Shown: positions 27,495-35,824 of the stretch, piece by piece | Layout of the letters: every line of letters begins with the position of its first letter | How positions within the stretch are numbered: the first letter of the stretch is position 1 | NCBI GenBank assembly: GCA_021792135.1 | Contig: JAJYVF010000006.1 | Location: 116,850 to 180,849 of the forward strand | Reading direction: 5' to 3' | From: Acidobacteriota bacterium | Lineage (GTDB): Bacteria > Acidobacteriota > Terriglobia > Terriglobales > Acidobacteriaceae | DNA: 64,000 nucleotides | Translations under genes and position numbers: made by a program | Notes under the pieces: model-generated | Told to the model about the DNA's origin: nothing | What the model saw: only the letters and a program-made list of their open reading frames with translations | Database searches by the model: none

Positions 27495-28838
27495 CTAGCA
27501 GCAGCGGGGCGCAGAGGCGACCCAGTCGAGGATCTGACCGGTGAAGCGGAGCAGGTTCAGCTCCAGCTTCATCAGGGAGAAACTGGCGTCGAGGGAGTCC
27601 TCATAGCGCTCGCGCTCCTCGATGTGCGCCTGCTGGGCCTGCTTCGGGGTTGCGGGCTGCGCGCTGGGGGAGGCTGTGCCGTTGGCCAGCTCGGTTTCGA
27701 CCGCCTGGAGCTGAGCCTGGGCCAGCTGGCTCTGCAGAGAGGCGACCTTCTGCTGCGCCGAAATCTCGAGCAGGGAACGCCGCATGGCATGCGTCTGCTC
27801 GGCCAGCACGATGCGGGACTGGTCCGCTTCGGCCTGGGCATGCAGCGCCTCCGCCATGGATCGGCGCCCGTGCGCCCGATGGATCGCGTCGAAAACGGGA
27901 AGACTCATGATGAATCCGATATCGGCGTTGTTGTATTGAAAGCTCTGGGGATTGAAGTAGCGGGTGTAGTTGTTGAATTTTGAAAAAATGCTGTAGTCGG
28001 CGCCAAACTGTATGATGGGCCGGTGGTTGGAGCGCTCATCGCCAAACGCCGTGTAGAAATGGGATTTGGCGTTCGCGTAGGCGGCCGCGATGCCGGGACT
28101 GTTGGAGGCAATCGCCAGGTCATTGGCGTCCGCGCTGATATTCGGAACCCGCGGTATGCTGGCGCTGTCGGTGGTCAGGCCGGAGGCGGACAATCCTGCA
28201 AGATGGCTGAGCTTTTCTCTCATCTCATCCGCATCGTTCTCGAAGTGAATGCGCTTCTCGTCCACCTCAGCGGAGGTAAGTTCGGCCTGCAGCTCTTCGA
28301 TCCGGGGATCAGCGCCTGCCAGGACGCGCTGCTGCTCGATCTTCACCAGTTCGTCGGCGTAGCCTTTTTCTTCATCCAGCGCGGCGATCTCTCTCAGATC
28401 GTGATTCAGCTCGATGTAAGCCACGGAAACGTCCAGGGCGACCTGCTGCTGGGTGTCTTCCAGGCTGAGGCGGGCGGCCTTCAGAGCGGCATGGGCCGCC
28501 CGGATGTAATCCGGCTGGGAAAACGAGAAAACCAGCGAAGAGGAGTTGGCGTTGAAGACCGAGGGATAGCCCAGCGGAAAACCATAGGTATAGCTGGGGC
28601 TGCCGCCAAGGACGAAATTCGGGATATAGACGTCCCTGGTTTCTGACAGGGCGGCGGTGGCCCGGCGAACATCGGCCACCGAGGTCCGTACCGCGGGGCT
28701 GCTCTTCTCGGCGAGATCGACTGCGGTGGAGAGAGAAATCTGGGCCTGCGCCATGGGCAACAACAGAGCGAAAATCGCGGCCATGGCCACTCGCGTTCGC
28801 TTTGCCGGTCCAGTGCTAAGGCCTTGCTGCTGCCGCAT
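27495..28838 (-). CDS. TolC-like outer-membrane efflux protein, upstream duplicate
   Basis: The 447-residue protein is the paralogue of the gene at 26061-27407 and has the same signal peptide, OEP repeats and length. The differences are scattered substitutions (for example SPSYTYGFPLGYPSV against SPGYAYGFPLGYPSL), so both copies appear intact and under selection. It follows the TPR gene by 20 bases and belongs to the operon headed by the membrane-fusion adaptor. Keeping both copies may let the system assemble alternative ducts or simply raise dosage. The longer open frame upstream to 29216 is out-of-frame with the TPR gene and not real. Confidence 0.82.
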   Translation of the reverse strand: MRQQQGLSTGPAKRTRVAMAAIFALLLPMAQAQISLSTAVDLAEKSSPAVRTSVADVRRATAALSETRDVYIPNFVLGGSPSYTYGFPLGYPSVFNANSSSLVFSFSQPDYIRAAHAALKAARLSLEDTQQQVALDVSVAYIELNHDLREIAALDEEKGYADELVKIEQQRVLAGADPRIEELQAELTSAEVDEKRIHFENDADEMREKLSHLAGLSASGLTTDSASIPRVPNISADANDLAIASNSPGIAAAYANAKSHFYTAFGDERSNHRPIIQFGADYSIFSKFNNYTRYFNPQSFQYNNADIGFIMSLPVFDAIHRAHGRRSMAEALHAQAEADQSRIVLAEQTHAMRRSLLEISAQQKVASLQSQLAQAQLQAVETELANGTASPSAQPATPKQAQQAHIEERERYEDSLDASFSLMKLELNLLRFTGQILDWVASAPRCC

Positions 28839-28858
28839 CTGTCTCTGAGTGTACCGGG

Positions 28859-29836
28859 TTACTGGCCGGCCCTGAAGGCGATATTGGGGCCGGGCAGCTG
28901 ATAACCAGATGCCAGAGCGTGGACCGCCGCAAACTGCTGCTGCGCCCCGTCCGCGTTGCCTTCGTTCTGGAGCAGTTTCGCCAGCTGGGCGTGAACCGCG
29001 AACGCGGGCGCGTCTTCGGACTGCGCGTGCGACCTCAGGTACTCCTGCAGCCACTGAATCGCGGTCCGTTGGTCGACCCCGGCTTTCGCAAGATCGGAGG
29101 CGGCCTCGACCAGCGCCGGACCGTGCCCCGGATCCGCGACGACACCGTTGTGCAGCGCCGTTACCATATCGTCGAGACGCTTGTGCCGTTGGTAGAACGC
29201 GGCCAGATCCATCCATGCGCTGGCGGGATGCGGGGATTTTGCGACGGCTGCTTTAAAATCGGCTTCTGCCGCGGGCAGATCCCGTTTGGCCTCGGCGATG
29301 CGCGCCTCCAGCGCCAGCGCGGCGACCGGATCGACGCCCTGAAGCTGCTGGAGTACGGTCACCGCATTCCTGAGGCCACCGCCGACCATCGCGGGCGCTT
29401 CCACGTCGAACTCGCCGAGATCGGAGAGAGCATCGATGTTGTGCGGGTTCAGCCGAACGGCCTGCTGAAACTGGGCGGCCACTTTGCGCGCCAGCTGGTA
29501 GGCGGAAACCAGCGAAACTTGCGACGCCTTCCGTCCGTAGACGCGGCCCAGCCACAGATGGTAATTGCTGTTCGCGGGCTCCAGATTCACGGCTGCCAGG
29601 CAATCATCCATGGCCTGTCCCCAAAGCTCCTCCTGGTAATACACGCGGCAGCGCAGGTTGTGGCCTTCGGCATCGGAGGCGTCCTGTATCAGCGCGCCAT
29701 CCAGCCGCTGCAGCGCATCGTTCGCACGGCCCAGTTTCAAATCCTGACGCACCGGGACGCCGATCGCGGGAGACAGCGCCCACGAAGCCGTTGCAAAGAC
29801 AAAAAACAACCCCGGCAGCAGCTTCCGTATCAACAA
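28859..29836 (-). CDS. Secreted TPR-repeat protein in the export operon
   Basis: The 325-residue protein has a signal peptide (IRKLLPGLFFVFATASWA) and TPR-like helix pairs through residues 35-300. The start is TTG with GGAGG seven bases upstream, 13 bases after the adaptor gene. It probably acts in the periplasm as a scaffold for the adaptor and TolC-like proteins, as judged from gene order; no catalytic motif is present. Its last codons were copied along with the downstream TolC-like gene during the tandem duplication. Confidence 0.7.
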   Translation of the reverse strand: MLIRKLLPGLFFVFATASWALSPAIGVPVRQDLKLGRANDALQRLDGALIQDASDAEGHNLRCRVYYQEELWGQAMDDCLAAVNLEPANSNYHLWLGRVYGRKASQVSLVSAYQLARKVAAQFQQAVRLNPHNIDALSDLGEFDVEAPAMVGGGLRNAVTVLQQLQGVDPVAALALEARIAEAKRDLPAAEADFKAAVAKSPHPASAWMDLAAFYQRHKRLDDMVTALHNGVVADPGHGPALVEAASDLAKAGVDQRTAIQWLQEYLRSHAQSEDAPAFAVHAQLAKLLQNEGNADGAQQQFAAVHALASGYQLPGPNIAFRAGQ

Positions 29837-29849
29837 ATCCTTCCCTCCG

Positions 29850-31088
29850 CTACTGCACGATCCTGACAGGGTAACCGTCGACCAGTGGCTGAGCGTTGGT
29901 TGTTCCCAGCGCCACCGGATCGCCCTGCTTCAGCCCGCTCACAATCTGCACGTCCGTCAGGTTCAGCCTGCCGATGGTTACCGGCGTGCGATGCAGCGTA
30001 TCGTGCTCGATCCGATAAACGTAAGTCGATCCTTCTTCGATGTGCAGAGCGTCCCGCGGAACAATCAAAACGTTAGATTCCTTCGCCACGGTGACGGTCA
30101 CACGAACATTGATGGCGGGCAGCAGACCGCTGTCCGCGCCGTTGATCCGCACCATCACTTCACCCACATTGCGAGTTTCGTAGGCGATGATTGTCGACGG
30201 AACCCGCGCGATCGAACCGTGCCAGACCTGGTTCGGCCGCGCGTCCCACACAATGGTCACGGGCTGTCCGACCTGGAGCTCTCCGATGGAGGGCTCGTCG
30301 AAGTACGCCCGCACCTGCAACTTGTTCAGATCGGCCATGGAAAGCAGCCGGTCCCCCTGCTGCACATATTCGGTGCGCGATACCGGCAGCGAGTAGACGG
30401 TTCCGGCGAAGGGCGCGTGAACGATTGCCTGCTGGAGTTCGCTCCGGGCGGCGGCCGCCGCCGCCTCGGCGTTCTGAAGGCTGGCAAGGGAGTGCGCCAT
30501 GTCGGCGGCGTCATAGCGGCTGGTCTGCCGCTGCTGCAGATTCGTGATTGAACTGTTATCCATGGCCAGCCGCTGCTGTGCGGCGGCTACTTCACTGGGA
30601 GCGGCTGCCCCGCCGGACTCCAGCTTCTGCAGCACGGCAAGATCGTGCTGCGCCTGATCGCGATCCATCCGCGCCTTGGCCAGTTCGCCGGAGAGGGACA
30701 GGCGCTCTTCGCGAGTCCCGCCCTGCTGTGCGGCCTGATACGCCGCCTGAGCGCCCCGGAGCCCGGACAGTGCCGCGGCAAGGCGGGCCTTTGCATCCGT
30801 GTCATCCATGGTCAGCAGAAGCTTCCCAGCGGGGACCTTCTCCCCCTCATGCACATAGACCGCGCGGATCACGCCCGCAAACGGAGCGTGCGCCTCGAAA
30901 TTAACCTCCGGCTCGACCTTTGCGTTGGTCGACTCGGTTGTGGTCAGATCGCCGATCGTCGCCTCGCCCGCGCGGATCGGCAGCTTGCCTCGTGTGAGGT
31001 TCCGCGCGAAATAGAACACCGCAACGAGTACCACGGCGGAGATGATCCACACCCACGCCGAACTCCGCCTCTCCCGTCTGATTGCCAT
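29850..31088 (-). CDS. Membrane-fusion (HlyD/RND-type) periplasmic adaptor
   Basis: The 412-residue protein has one N-terminal membrane helix (10-28). It then has a lipoyl half-motif (AHAPFAGVIRAVYVHEGEKVPAGKLLLTMDD near 65-95), a long alpha-hairpin coiled coil (100-200), the second lipoyl half (IVHAPFAGTVYSLPVSRTEYVQQGD) and beta-barrel domains. Such adaptors bridge an inner-membrane transporter to a TolC duct. It heads a four-gene minus-strand operon with a TPR protein and two TolC-like proteins. No RND, ABC or MFS pump is encoded, so it must pair with one elsewhere or with an unrecognised partner. Confidence 0.85.
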   Translation of the reverse strand: MAIRRERRSSAWVWIISAVVLVAVFYFARNLTRGKLPIRAGEATIGDLTTTESTNAKVEPEVNFEAHAPFAGVIRAVYVHEGEKVPAGKLLLTMDDTDAKARLAAALSGLRGAQAAYQAAQQGGTREERLSLSGELAKARMDRDQAQHDLAVLQKLESGGAAAPSEVAAAQQRLAMDNSSITNLQQRQTSRYDAADMAHSLASLQNAEAAAAAARSELQQAIVHAPFAGTVYSLPVSRTEYVQQGDRLLSMADLNKLQVRAYFDEPSIGELQVGQPVTIVWDARPNQVWHGSIARVPSTIIAYETRNVGEVMVRINGADSGLLPAINVRVTVTVAKESNVLIVPRDALHIEEGSTYVYRIEHDTLHRTPVTIGRLNLTDVQIVSGLKQGDPVALGTTNAQPLVDGYPVRIVQ

Positions 31089-31301
31089 CGTTGGACCAAG
31101 TCAGTATATAAGACACGATTGGTTGAGGTTAGGGTTCAGAGAATGCGCCAACCCGGCGGAGCTCCGTGCCTTCCGGCTTCCTGCCGGGTATCGATCTCCC
31201 GAGGCGCCCATCGCGGCCTTCCTGCGCGAAGCTCTGGAATCGAAGCATGGCAACGGCACCCCATTACAGCGCCCTGCGGCCCTGGGTCCTAGAATTGGGG
31301 T

Positions 31302-31709
31302 ATGGGAACAGCACCTCGTTATACAGAAGAACACGCTAAAGCCGGCCTGGACTTCGATTTCCCGGCAATCGAGACATGGCAGAATCAGTTTCCCGGTTAT
31401 GAGATTCTCATCGACGATCCGGAGTTCACGTCGGTATGCCCGAAGACGGGGCTTCCCGATTTCGGGGTGATTACCCTCCGCTACATGCCCCGCGAACAGT
31501 GCCTTGAGCTGAAATCGTGGAAAGAGTATCTCTTTTGCTACCGGAATCTGGGAATATTCCAGGAAAATGCCGTGAATCAGATCCTTGAGGATGTGGTTCG
31601 GGCGTGCGACCCGGTCTGGGCTGTCGTGAAAGGCGAATTTCGCCCCCGCGGCGGAATTTCCTCCACCATTGAAGCTCGATGGCCCCGCCCTGTCGTCGGA
31701 AAGATTTGA
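31302..31709 (+). CDS. queF: NADPH-dependent 7-cyano-7-deazaguanine reductase QueF
   Basis: The 135-residue enzyme is the short, single-domain QueF that reduces preQ0 to preQ1 in queuosine biosynthesis. It has the catalytic Cys in EFTSVCPKTGLPDFG (near residue 46), the substrate-binding ELKSWKEY and a QENAVNQILEDVV helix. The ATG follows a short intergenic region divergent from the adaptor gene. Queuosine also concerns the glutamyl-Q tRNA(Asp) synthetase at 46901, so this genome modifies tRNA wobble G34 and further aminoacylates it. The other que genes are not in the window. Confidence 0.92.
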   Translation: MGTAPRYTEEHAKAGLDFDFPAIETWQNQFPGYEILIDDPEFTSVCPKTGLPDFGVITLRYMPREQCLELKSWKEYLFCYRNLGIFQENAVNQILEDVVRACDPVWAVVKGEFRPRGGISSTIEARWPRPVVGKI

Positions 31710-31762
31710 CGCGATTCCGGATCGTGGCAGCCCGCAGCCCGCGTTCGCCGCAAAACCCGACA

Positions 31763-32533
31763 TTATTGTTCGTTGAGCAGCCCCGTGCCGAAGTTTCCAT
31801 TACAGGGCCCTCCCTGGATCTGCCAGCTGGAGATGGTCAGCTGCGTGGCGGCGCTGTTGAATGTGCCTGAAGCGTTAATCGTCGCGGTGCTGCCCGCGTC
31901 GGCATAGGTCATCGACAGGCTGCTGCCGGTCACGACCGACTGGGTCAGGGTGGGCTGTTGCACAAAACAGGTGTTGGGTGGGAACGTAGCAGTTCCCGAA
32001 AGAGTAAACTGCCCGTCGGCATTGGGCTGGGTCGTCTGCTCGAGAAAGGCAGAAACCGCCAGCAGATTGCCGTCCGCGTCGATGAAATTTCCTGTGTAGG
32101 TGCCGCCGATCGGCGAGTACTGTATAGCCGTCACCGCCTTCGTGCCAAGGCTGGCGCACTGGCCACCGGAGAAAGTCAGGGTGGTTCCGGCCATCCCGCT
32201 GCTGTCGGCTGCCAGCTGGCCCCGCAGCGTTACTGTGCTGCCGTTGAGCGGAGAGGAAACCAGCGTCATCTGGTTGGTGGCCGAGACGGATCCGGTCAGC
32301 AGAATATCGGTGGCCGGGCTGATGCAGGCAACGCCGTGCAGCCGGCCCACGGCGCTGACCGTTTCGTACGATCCCTGTGTAAACCCGAGATTCAGATCCA
32401 GCTGCTGGTTTGCGGCCGTGAACGCCCAGTTGCCGGCAACGGAGCTTCCGATCTGAAGGGGTGGATTCTTCACGCCGCATCCGGTTACCGAGAGAACCAG
32501 GGCGAGAGAAGAAGCAAGGCAGAGTTTTCGCAT
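31763..32533 (-). CDS. Secreted lipoprotein of unknown function
   Basis: The 256-residue protein has a textbook lipoprotein signal (MRKLCLASSLALVLSVTGC) with lipobox VTGC. The mature part is a Thr-, Ser- and Gly-rich beta-structure with several Cys (ACISP, GQCAS, NTCFVQQ, GGPCNG) that could form disulfides. Repeated segments such as LTGSVSATNQMTLVSS and FTLSGTATFPP suggest two copies of one fold. I do not recognise a characterised family. It is monocistronic by context. Confidence 0.65.
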   Translation of the reverse strand: MRKLCLASSLALVLSVTGCGVKNPPLQIGSSVAGNWAFTAANQQLDLNLGFTQGSYETVSAVGRLHGVACISPATDILLTGSVSATNQMTLVSSPLNGSTVTLRGQLAADSSGMAGTTLTFSGGQCASLGTKAVTAIQYSPIGGTYTGNFIDADGNLLAVSAFLEQTTQPNADGQFTLSGTATFPPNTCFVQQPTLTQSVVTGSSLSMTYADAGSTATINASGTFNSAATQLTISSWQIQGGPCNGNFGTGLLNEQ

Positions 32534-32687
32534 GGCTGGCCCTTGAGCAATGGGGAGTTACTCGAACGATAACCCGAGTCACGCACCAGGGGCAGTCCCC
32601 GAAAGTGGGATTACCCCCGTGACTTCGGCAAGGGCAATGCGAGGGATCGGTCGCGAATGTGTGAGTGTCAGGCCCCGCCTGCGAAGG

Positions 32688-33494
32688 CTACTGGGGCGGC
32701 CCCTGCTGCTGTTGTTGCTGGCGGAGCTGTTGCAGTTCCTGGAGGATCTGCGCCGGGGTCTTCACGGCGCCGGGCTGGGGCGGTGGCGTCTGCGCCTCCG
32801 GAGCATAGTGCTGCTGCGGGAAGGGGAGATTCGTCGTGGGCTGGGGATTATCGTCTTCTTCGTTGTCCGCCTGTGACTGCTGATCGGCCTGGCTCGCCTG
32901 TGCAGCAGGGGGCGGAGCATTGCTGCGCGCCGTCAGGATGATCTCGCGGGGCGCGCCCCTTTGCGTGACACCCAGCATCATGACGTTGTAGCCGGCGTCA
33001 TCCAGCAGGGACGAGAGCACATCCATGGGGGTTCCTGGACCATAGATGCCGAAGACGCGCTGGTCGTGACTGAGGCCGTCGATCGTCATGCCGGTGGAGG
33101 ATGCCAGGCGGTCAAGGATCTGCGAAAGGCTCGAATTCTTGGCTTCGACGGCAAGCCGGCCGCCGGAGAACGTGAAGGTGGCCGGCTGGGGCGGCTTGTC
33201 CAGCAGGGATGGAGCCCTCTCCTGCCGCGGAGGCATGGGCGGAGGCGCCTGCGCGTGCGCGGCGACGGGCGCGCCGGTCTTGATCTGGGCCTGCGGACTT
33301 TGCACCTGCGCTGCGGGTGCTTTCCCCTGCTGTTCTGTTGCAGCGGGCTGCACCGTCTGGCCGGCACCGGGGAAATGAACGCGGCGGCCGCTGGGCATCG
33401 TACCGGGATCCCGCATGACCTGCGCCGAGCACGAAGCCGCAAAAAGAGCAGCGGCCGCCCAGGTAAGGCATCGGGAAAGGTAGCTGGACAGCAT
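32688..33494 (-). CDS. Secreted protein with secretin/TonB N-terminal (STN-like) domain
   Basis: The 268-residue protein has a signal peptide (ending AASCSAQ) and a Pro- and Gln-rich linker (residues 35-100). A small beta-alpha domain (about 105-190: FSGGRLAVEAKNSSLSQILDRLASSTGM) resembles the STN domain at the start of secretins and TonB-dependent receptors. A low-complexity Gln/Pro tail ends QQLRQQQQQQGPPQ. No secretin barrel is present, so it is a stand-alone STN protein, perhaps a periplasmic receptor or pilotin-like factor. Neighbours are unrelated. Confidence 0.65.
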   Translation of the reverse strand: MLSSYLSRCLTWAAAALFAASCSAQVMRDPGTMPSGRRVHFPGAGQTVQPAATEQQGKAPAAQVQSPQAQIKTGAPVAAHAQAPPPMPPRQERAPSLLDKPPQPATFTFSGGRLAVEAKNSSLSQILDRLASSTGMTIDGLSHDQRVFGIYGPGTPMDVLSSLLDDAGYNVMMLGVTQRGAPREIILTARSNAPPPAAQASQADQQSQADNEEDDNPQPTTNLPFPQQHYAPEAQTPPPQPGAVKTPAQILQELQQLRQQQQQQGPPQ

Positions 33495-33610
33495 CGAAGT
33501 CCTGAGTACGGTTGGAGTGATCCGGGGGAACCGGAGTCACCGTCTCTGTGTACTAGACTAGCAGTGATCCGGTTTCGCTCGCACCTGTACGGAAAGGGTA
33601 AAGGTTTTCG

Positions 33611-34642
33611 ATGCGCCGTCTTCTGAGAGTTCTTGCCGGAGTGCTGCCCCTGGCGGTGGCTCTTCCGGTATTCGGCGTCAACTGCACTACCCAGTCACAG
33701 ATGAACCAGGCTCAGCGAACTGCCCTGGAACAGGCTGCCCGCCTGCTGGCTACCAATGTTCAGGCGGGCAATGTCAGCGCCGTGCGGGAGCAGACCATCG
33801 CCGCGGTCGGGGCTCAGTTCGGCGGAATCGCCACCTCGATCCAGTCTGTCGATGCTTCGATCCAGCGTGCGGCGATCACAGTGAACACCATCTACCTGCT
33901 GGATGCGACCGACCTGAAATCGCCCGCGGATACCCAGTTCTTCTGTGGGATCGCCGGATCGCCGCTGACCGTGGTGGTATCCATTCCCAATCTCCCGCCA
34001 GGCCGCTATGCCCTGGCGATTGTGCATGCGACCGGTGTGAAGAATCCGCAGCAACTCACCATGGTGCTTTCCAACGACCCTGTCGGAAGCTCCTCCTGGA
34101 AGCTGGCAGGATTCTTTGTGAAGCCGATGACCGTGGCTGGACACGACGGTCTGTGGTTCTGGCAGCAGGCGCGGCAGTACGCGGCCAGGAAGCAGCAGTG
34201 GGGCGCGTGGCTCTACTATCAGACGGCGCTGCTGCTGCTGCAGCCGGTGGATTTTCTTACCAGCCCAAACCTGCAGAAACTGAATAAGGAAGCCGACCAG
34301 GCGCGGCCTGATACCCTGCCCGGTACGGAGCCGATGCGGATCACCTTCAATGGACAGGTGCTGAATGTCACTCAGGTTCATACCGGCGAATTTGGCGGGC
34401 AGCTGGATCTGATTGTCGACTATGAAGGTACGCCCACCCCCGATCCGGTGGCGGCGCGGGCTCAGGTGACCGCGGTCATGCGGACGCTGCTCGAGCAGCA
34501 CCCTGAGCTGCACGACGCGTTCCACGGGATCTGGGTCCACGCCTCGGCTCCGAACCGGCCGAACTGGTTTGCGCTCGAATTGCCCATGGAACAGATTGAG
34601 GCCTCGTTCCCTGCCCCCGAGCAACTGAAAAAACGAGGCTGA
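33611..34642 (+). CDS. Secreted protein of unknown function
   Basis: The 343-residue protein has a signal peptide (MRRLLRVLAGVLPLAVALPVFG). The mature part has an N-terminal helical region (QAARLLATNVQAGNVSAVREQTI) followed by mixed alpha/beta structure and a C-terminal region with HPELHDAFHGIWVHA. I do not recognise a family. It precedes a nitroreductase gene by 38 bases on the same strand, but that need not imply a functional link. Confidence 0.65.
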   Translation: MRRLLRVLAGVLPLAVALPVFGVNCTTQSQMNQAQRTALEQAARLLATNVQAGNVSAVREQTIAAVGAQFGGIATSIQSVDASIQRAAITVNTIYLLDATDLKSPADTQFFCGIAGSPLTVVVSIPNLPPGRYALAIVHATGVKNPQQLTMVLSNDPVGSSSWKLAGFFVKPMTVAGHDGLWFWQQARQYAARKQQWGAWLYYQTALLLLQPVDFLTSPNLQKLNKEADQARPDTLPGTEPMRITFNGQVLNVTQVHTGEFGGQLDLIVDYEGTPTPDPVAARAQVTAVMRTLLEQHPELHDAFHGIWVHASAPNRPNWFALELPMEQIEASFPAPEQLKKRG

Positions 34643-34680
34643 AACCAGGAACGGATTTGATAAACCGAAAGCGCTGAGGC

Positions 34681-35328
34681 ATGGCCAGTCCAATGGAGAA
34701 GACTCTGAGTGAAGTAATTGAGCAGCGGAGGGCGACGCCGAGCTTCGACGGCACGCCTGTTGCGGATGCTGATTTGAAGAAAATCCTGGAAGCGGGGCTC
34801 AAAGCTCCGAGCGGATACAACCTGCAGCCCTGGCGATTTGTGGTGGTGCGCACGCCGGAGCAGCGCCGCCGCCTGCGCGCGGCCAGCTTCAATCAGGCCA
34901 AGGTCGAGGAGGCCTCGGTGGTGGTCGTCGCCTGCGGCGATAAGGATGGCTGGCGAACCGACCTGGACGAGATGATTCGCATGGGCCGCCAGGGTGGCAT
35001 GACCGAGAACTACGCAGAGCAGGCGCGGGTGAATATCCCGGAGTATCTCGGCAACCACCCCAACCTGACCGCCTGGCTGAACCGCCACGTCATGATCGCC
35101 TTCACCAGCATGATGCTCATGGCCGAGGTGCTGGGGTACGATACCGCTCCCATGGAGGGTTATGAGGCAGACAAAGTCTGCGAGGTGCTGCGCCTGCCCC
35201 TGAGCTATGAAGTAGTGGCGCTGCTGGGCATCGGTCACCTCAAGGGGCAGGACAAGTTTGACGGCGGCCGCTTCAGCATGGCGCGAACCGTCTTCGATGG
35301 CGAGTACGGCAAGCCGATCAATCTCTGA
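34681..35328 (+). CDS. Nitroreductase-family flavoprotein
   Basis: The 215-residue protein has the nitroreductase fold: IEQRRATPSFDGTPV near residues 13-27 (phosphate-binding Arg-Arg), LKAPSGYNLQPWRFVVV near 40-56, and C-terminal LSYEVVALLGIGHLKG. These enzymes use FMN and NAD(P)H to reduce nitro compounds or quinones, or catalyse dehydrogenations. The substrate is unknown. It is followed closely by a Nudix hydrolase and then a hydrolase on the same strand, a possible housekeeping operon. Confidence 0.85.
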   Translation: MASPMEKTLSEVIEQRRATPSFDGTPVADADLKKILEAGLKAPSGYNLQPWRFVVVRTPEQRRRLRAASFNQAKVEEASVVVVACGDKDGWRTDLDEMIRMGRQGGMTENYAEQARVNIPEYLGNHPNLTAWLNRHVMIAFTSMMLMAEVLGYDTAPMEGYEADKVCEVLRLPLSYEVVALLGIGHLKGQDKFDGGRFSMARTVFDGEYGKPINL

Positions 35329-35366
35329 GGGTGAACGCGTGCTGATGGCTCCGGCCCCGGGTTGCG

Positions 35367-35798
35367 ATGCGGCGTGAATACCCTGATGCTCCGATTGCGG
35401 GCGTCGGAGCGGTGATCGTGCGGGACGGCCTGGTGCTCCTGATCCGCCGTGGACAGGAGCCCCTGAAAGGCGAATGGTCGCTGCCCGGCGGCGCGGTGGA
35501 ACTAGGCGAAACTCTCGAAGAGGCGATCCGCCGCGAGGTGCTGGAAGAGACAGGCCTGGTGATTGAACCGCTGCGGATGATCGAGACCCTCGATCGCATT
35601 TCCCGGGATGCAGCCGGGCGGGTTCGGTACCATTATGTGCTGGTGGATTTCCTTTGCCGGGTCAGGGGTGGCTCGCTTGCCTGTGCAACGGATGCTGTCG
35701 GGGCACGCTGGGCTGGACCAGACGAACTGGATGGGCTGACGCCGCTGACGGTCCAGGTGATCCAAAAGGCGGTACGGATGGCGGCGGGCGCCATCTAA
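35367..35798 (+). CDS. Nudix hydrolase
   Basis: The 143-residue protein contains a complete Nudix box, GAVELGETLEEAIRREVLEETGL (residues ~45-67, fitting GX5EX7REUXEEXGU), preceded by LKGEWSLPGG. Such enzymes hydrolyse nucleoside diphosphate derivatives with magnesium. The ADP-ribose pyrophosphatase or 8-oxo-dGTP branch is likely from length, but the substrate is not determined. It sits between a nitroreductase and an alpha/beta hydrolase. Confidence 0.87.
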   Translation: MRREYPDAPIAGVGAVIVRDGLVLLIRRGQEPLKGEWSLPGGAVELGETLEEAIRREVLEETGLVIEPLRMIETLDRISRDAAGRVRYHYVLVDFLCRVRGGSLACATDAVGARWAGPDELDGLTPLTVQVIQKAVRMAAGAI

Positions 35799-35824
35799 CT
35801 CGAAGAGAGCGAGCGAACCAGGGG

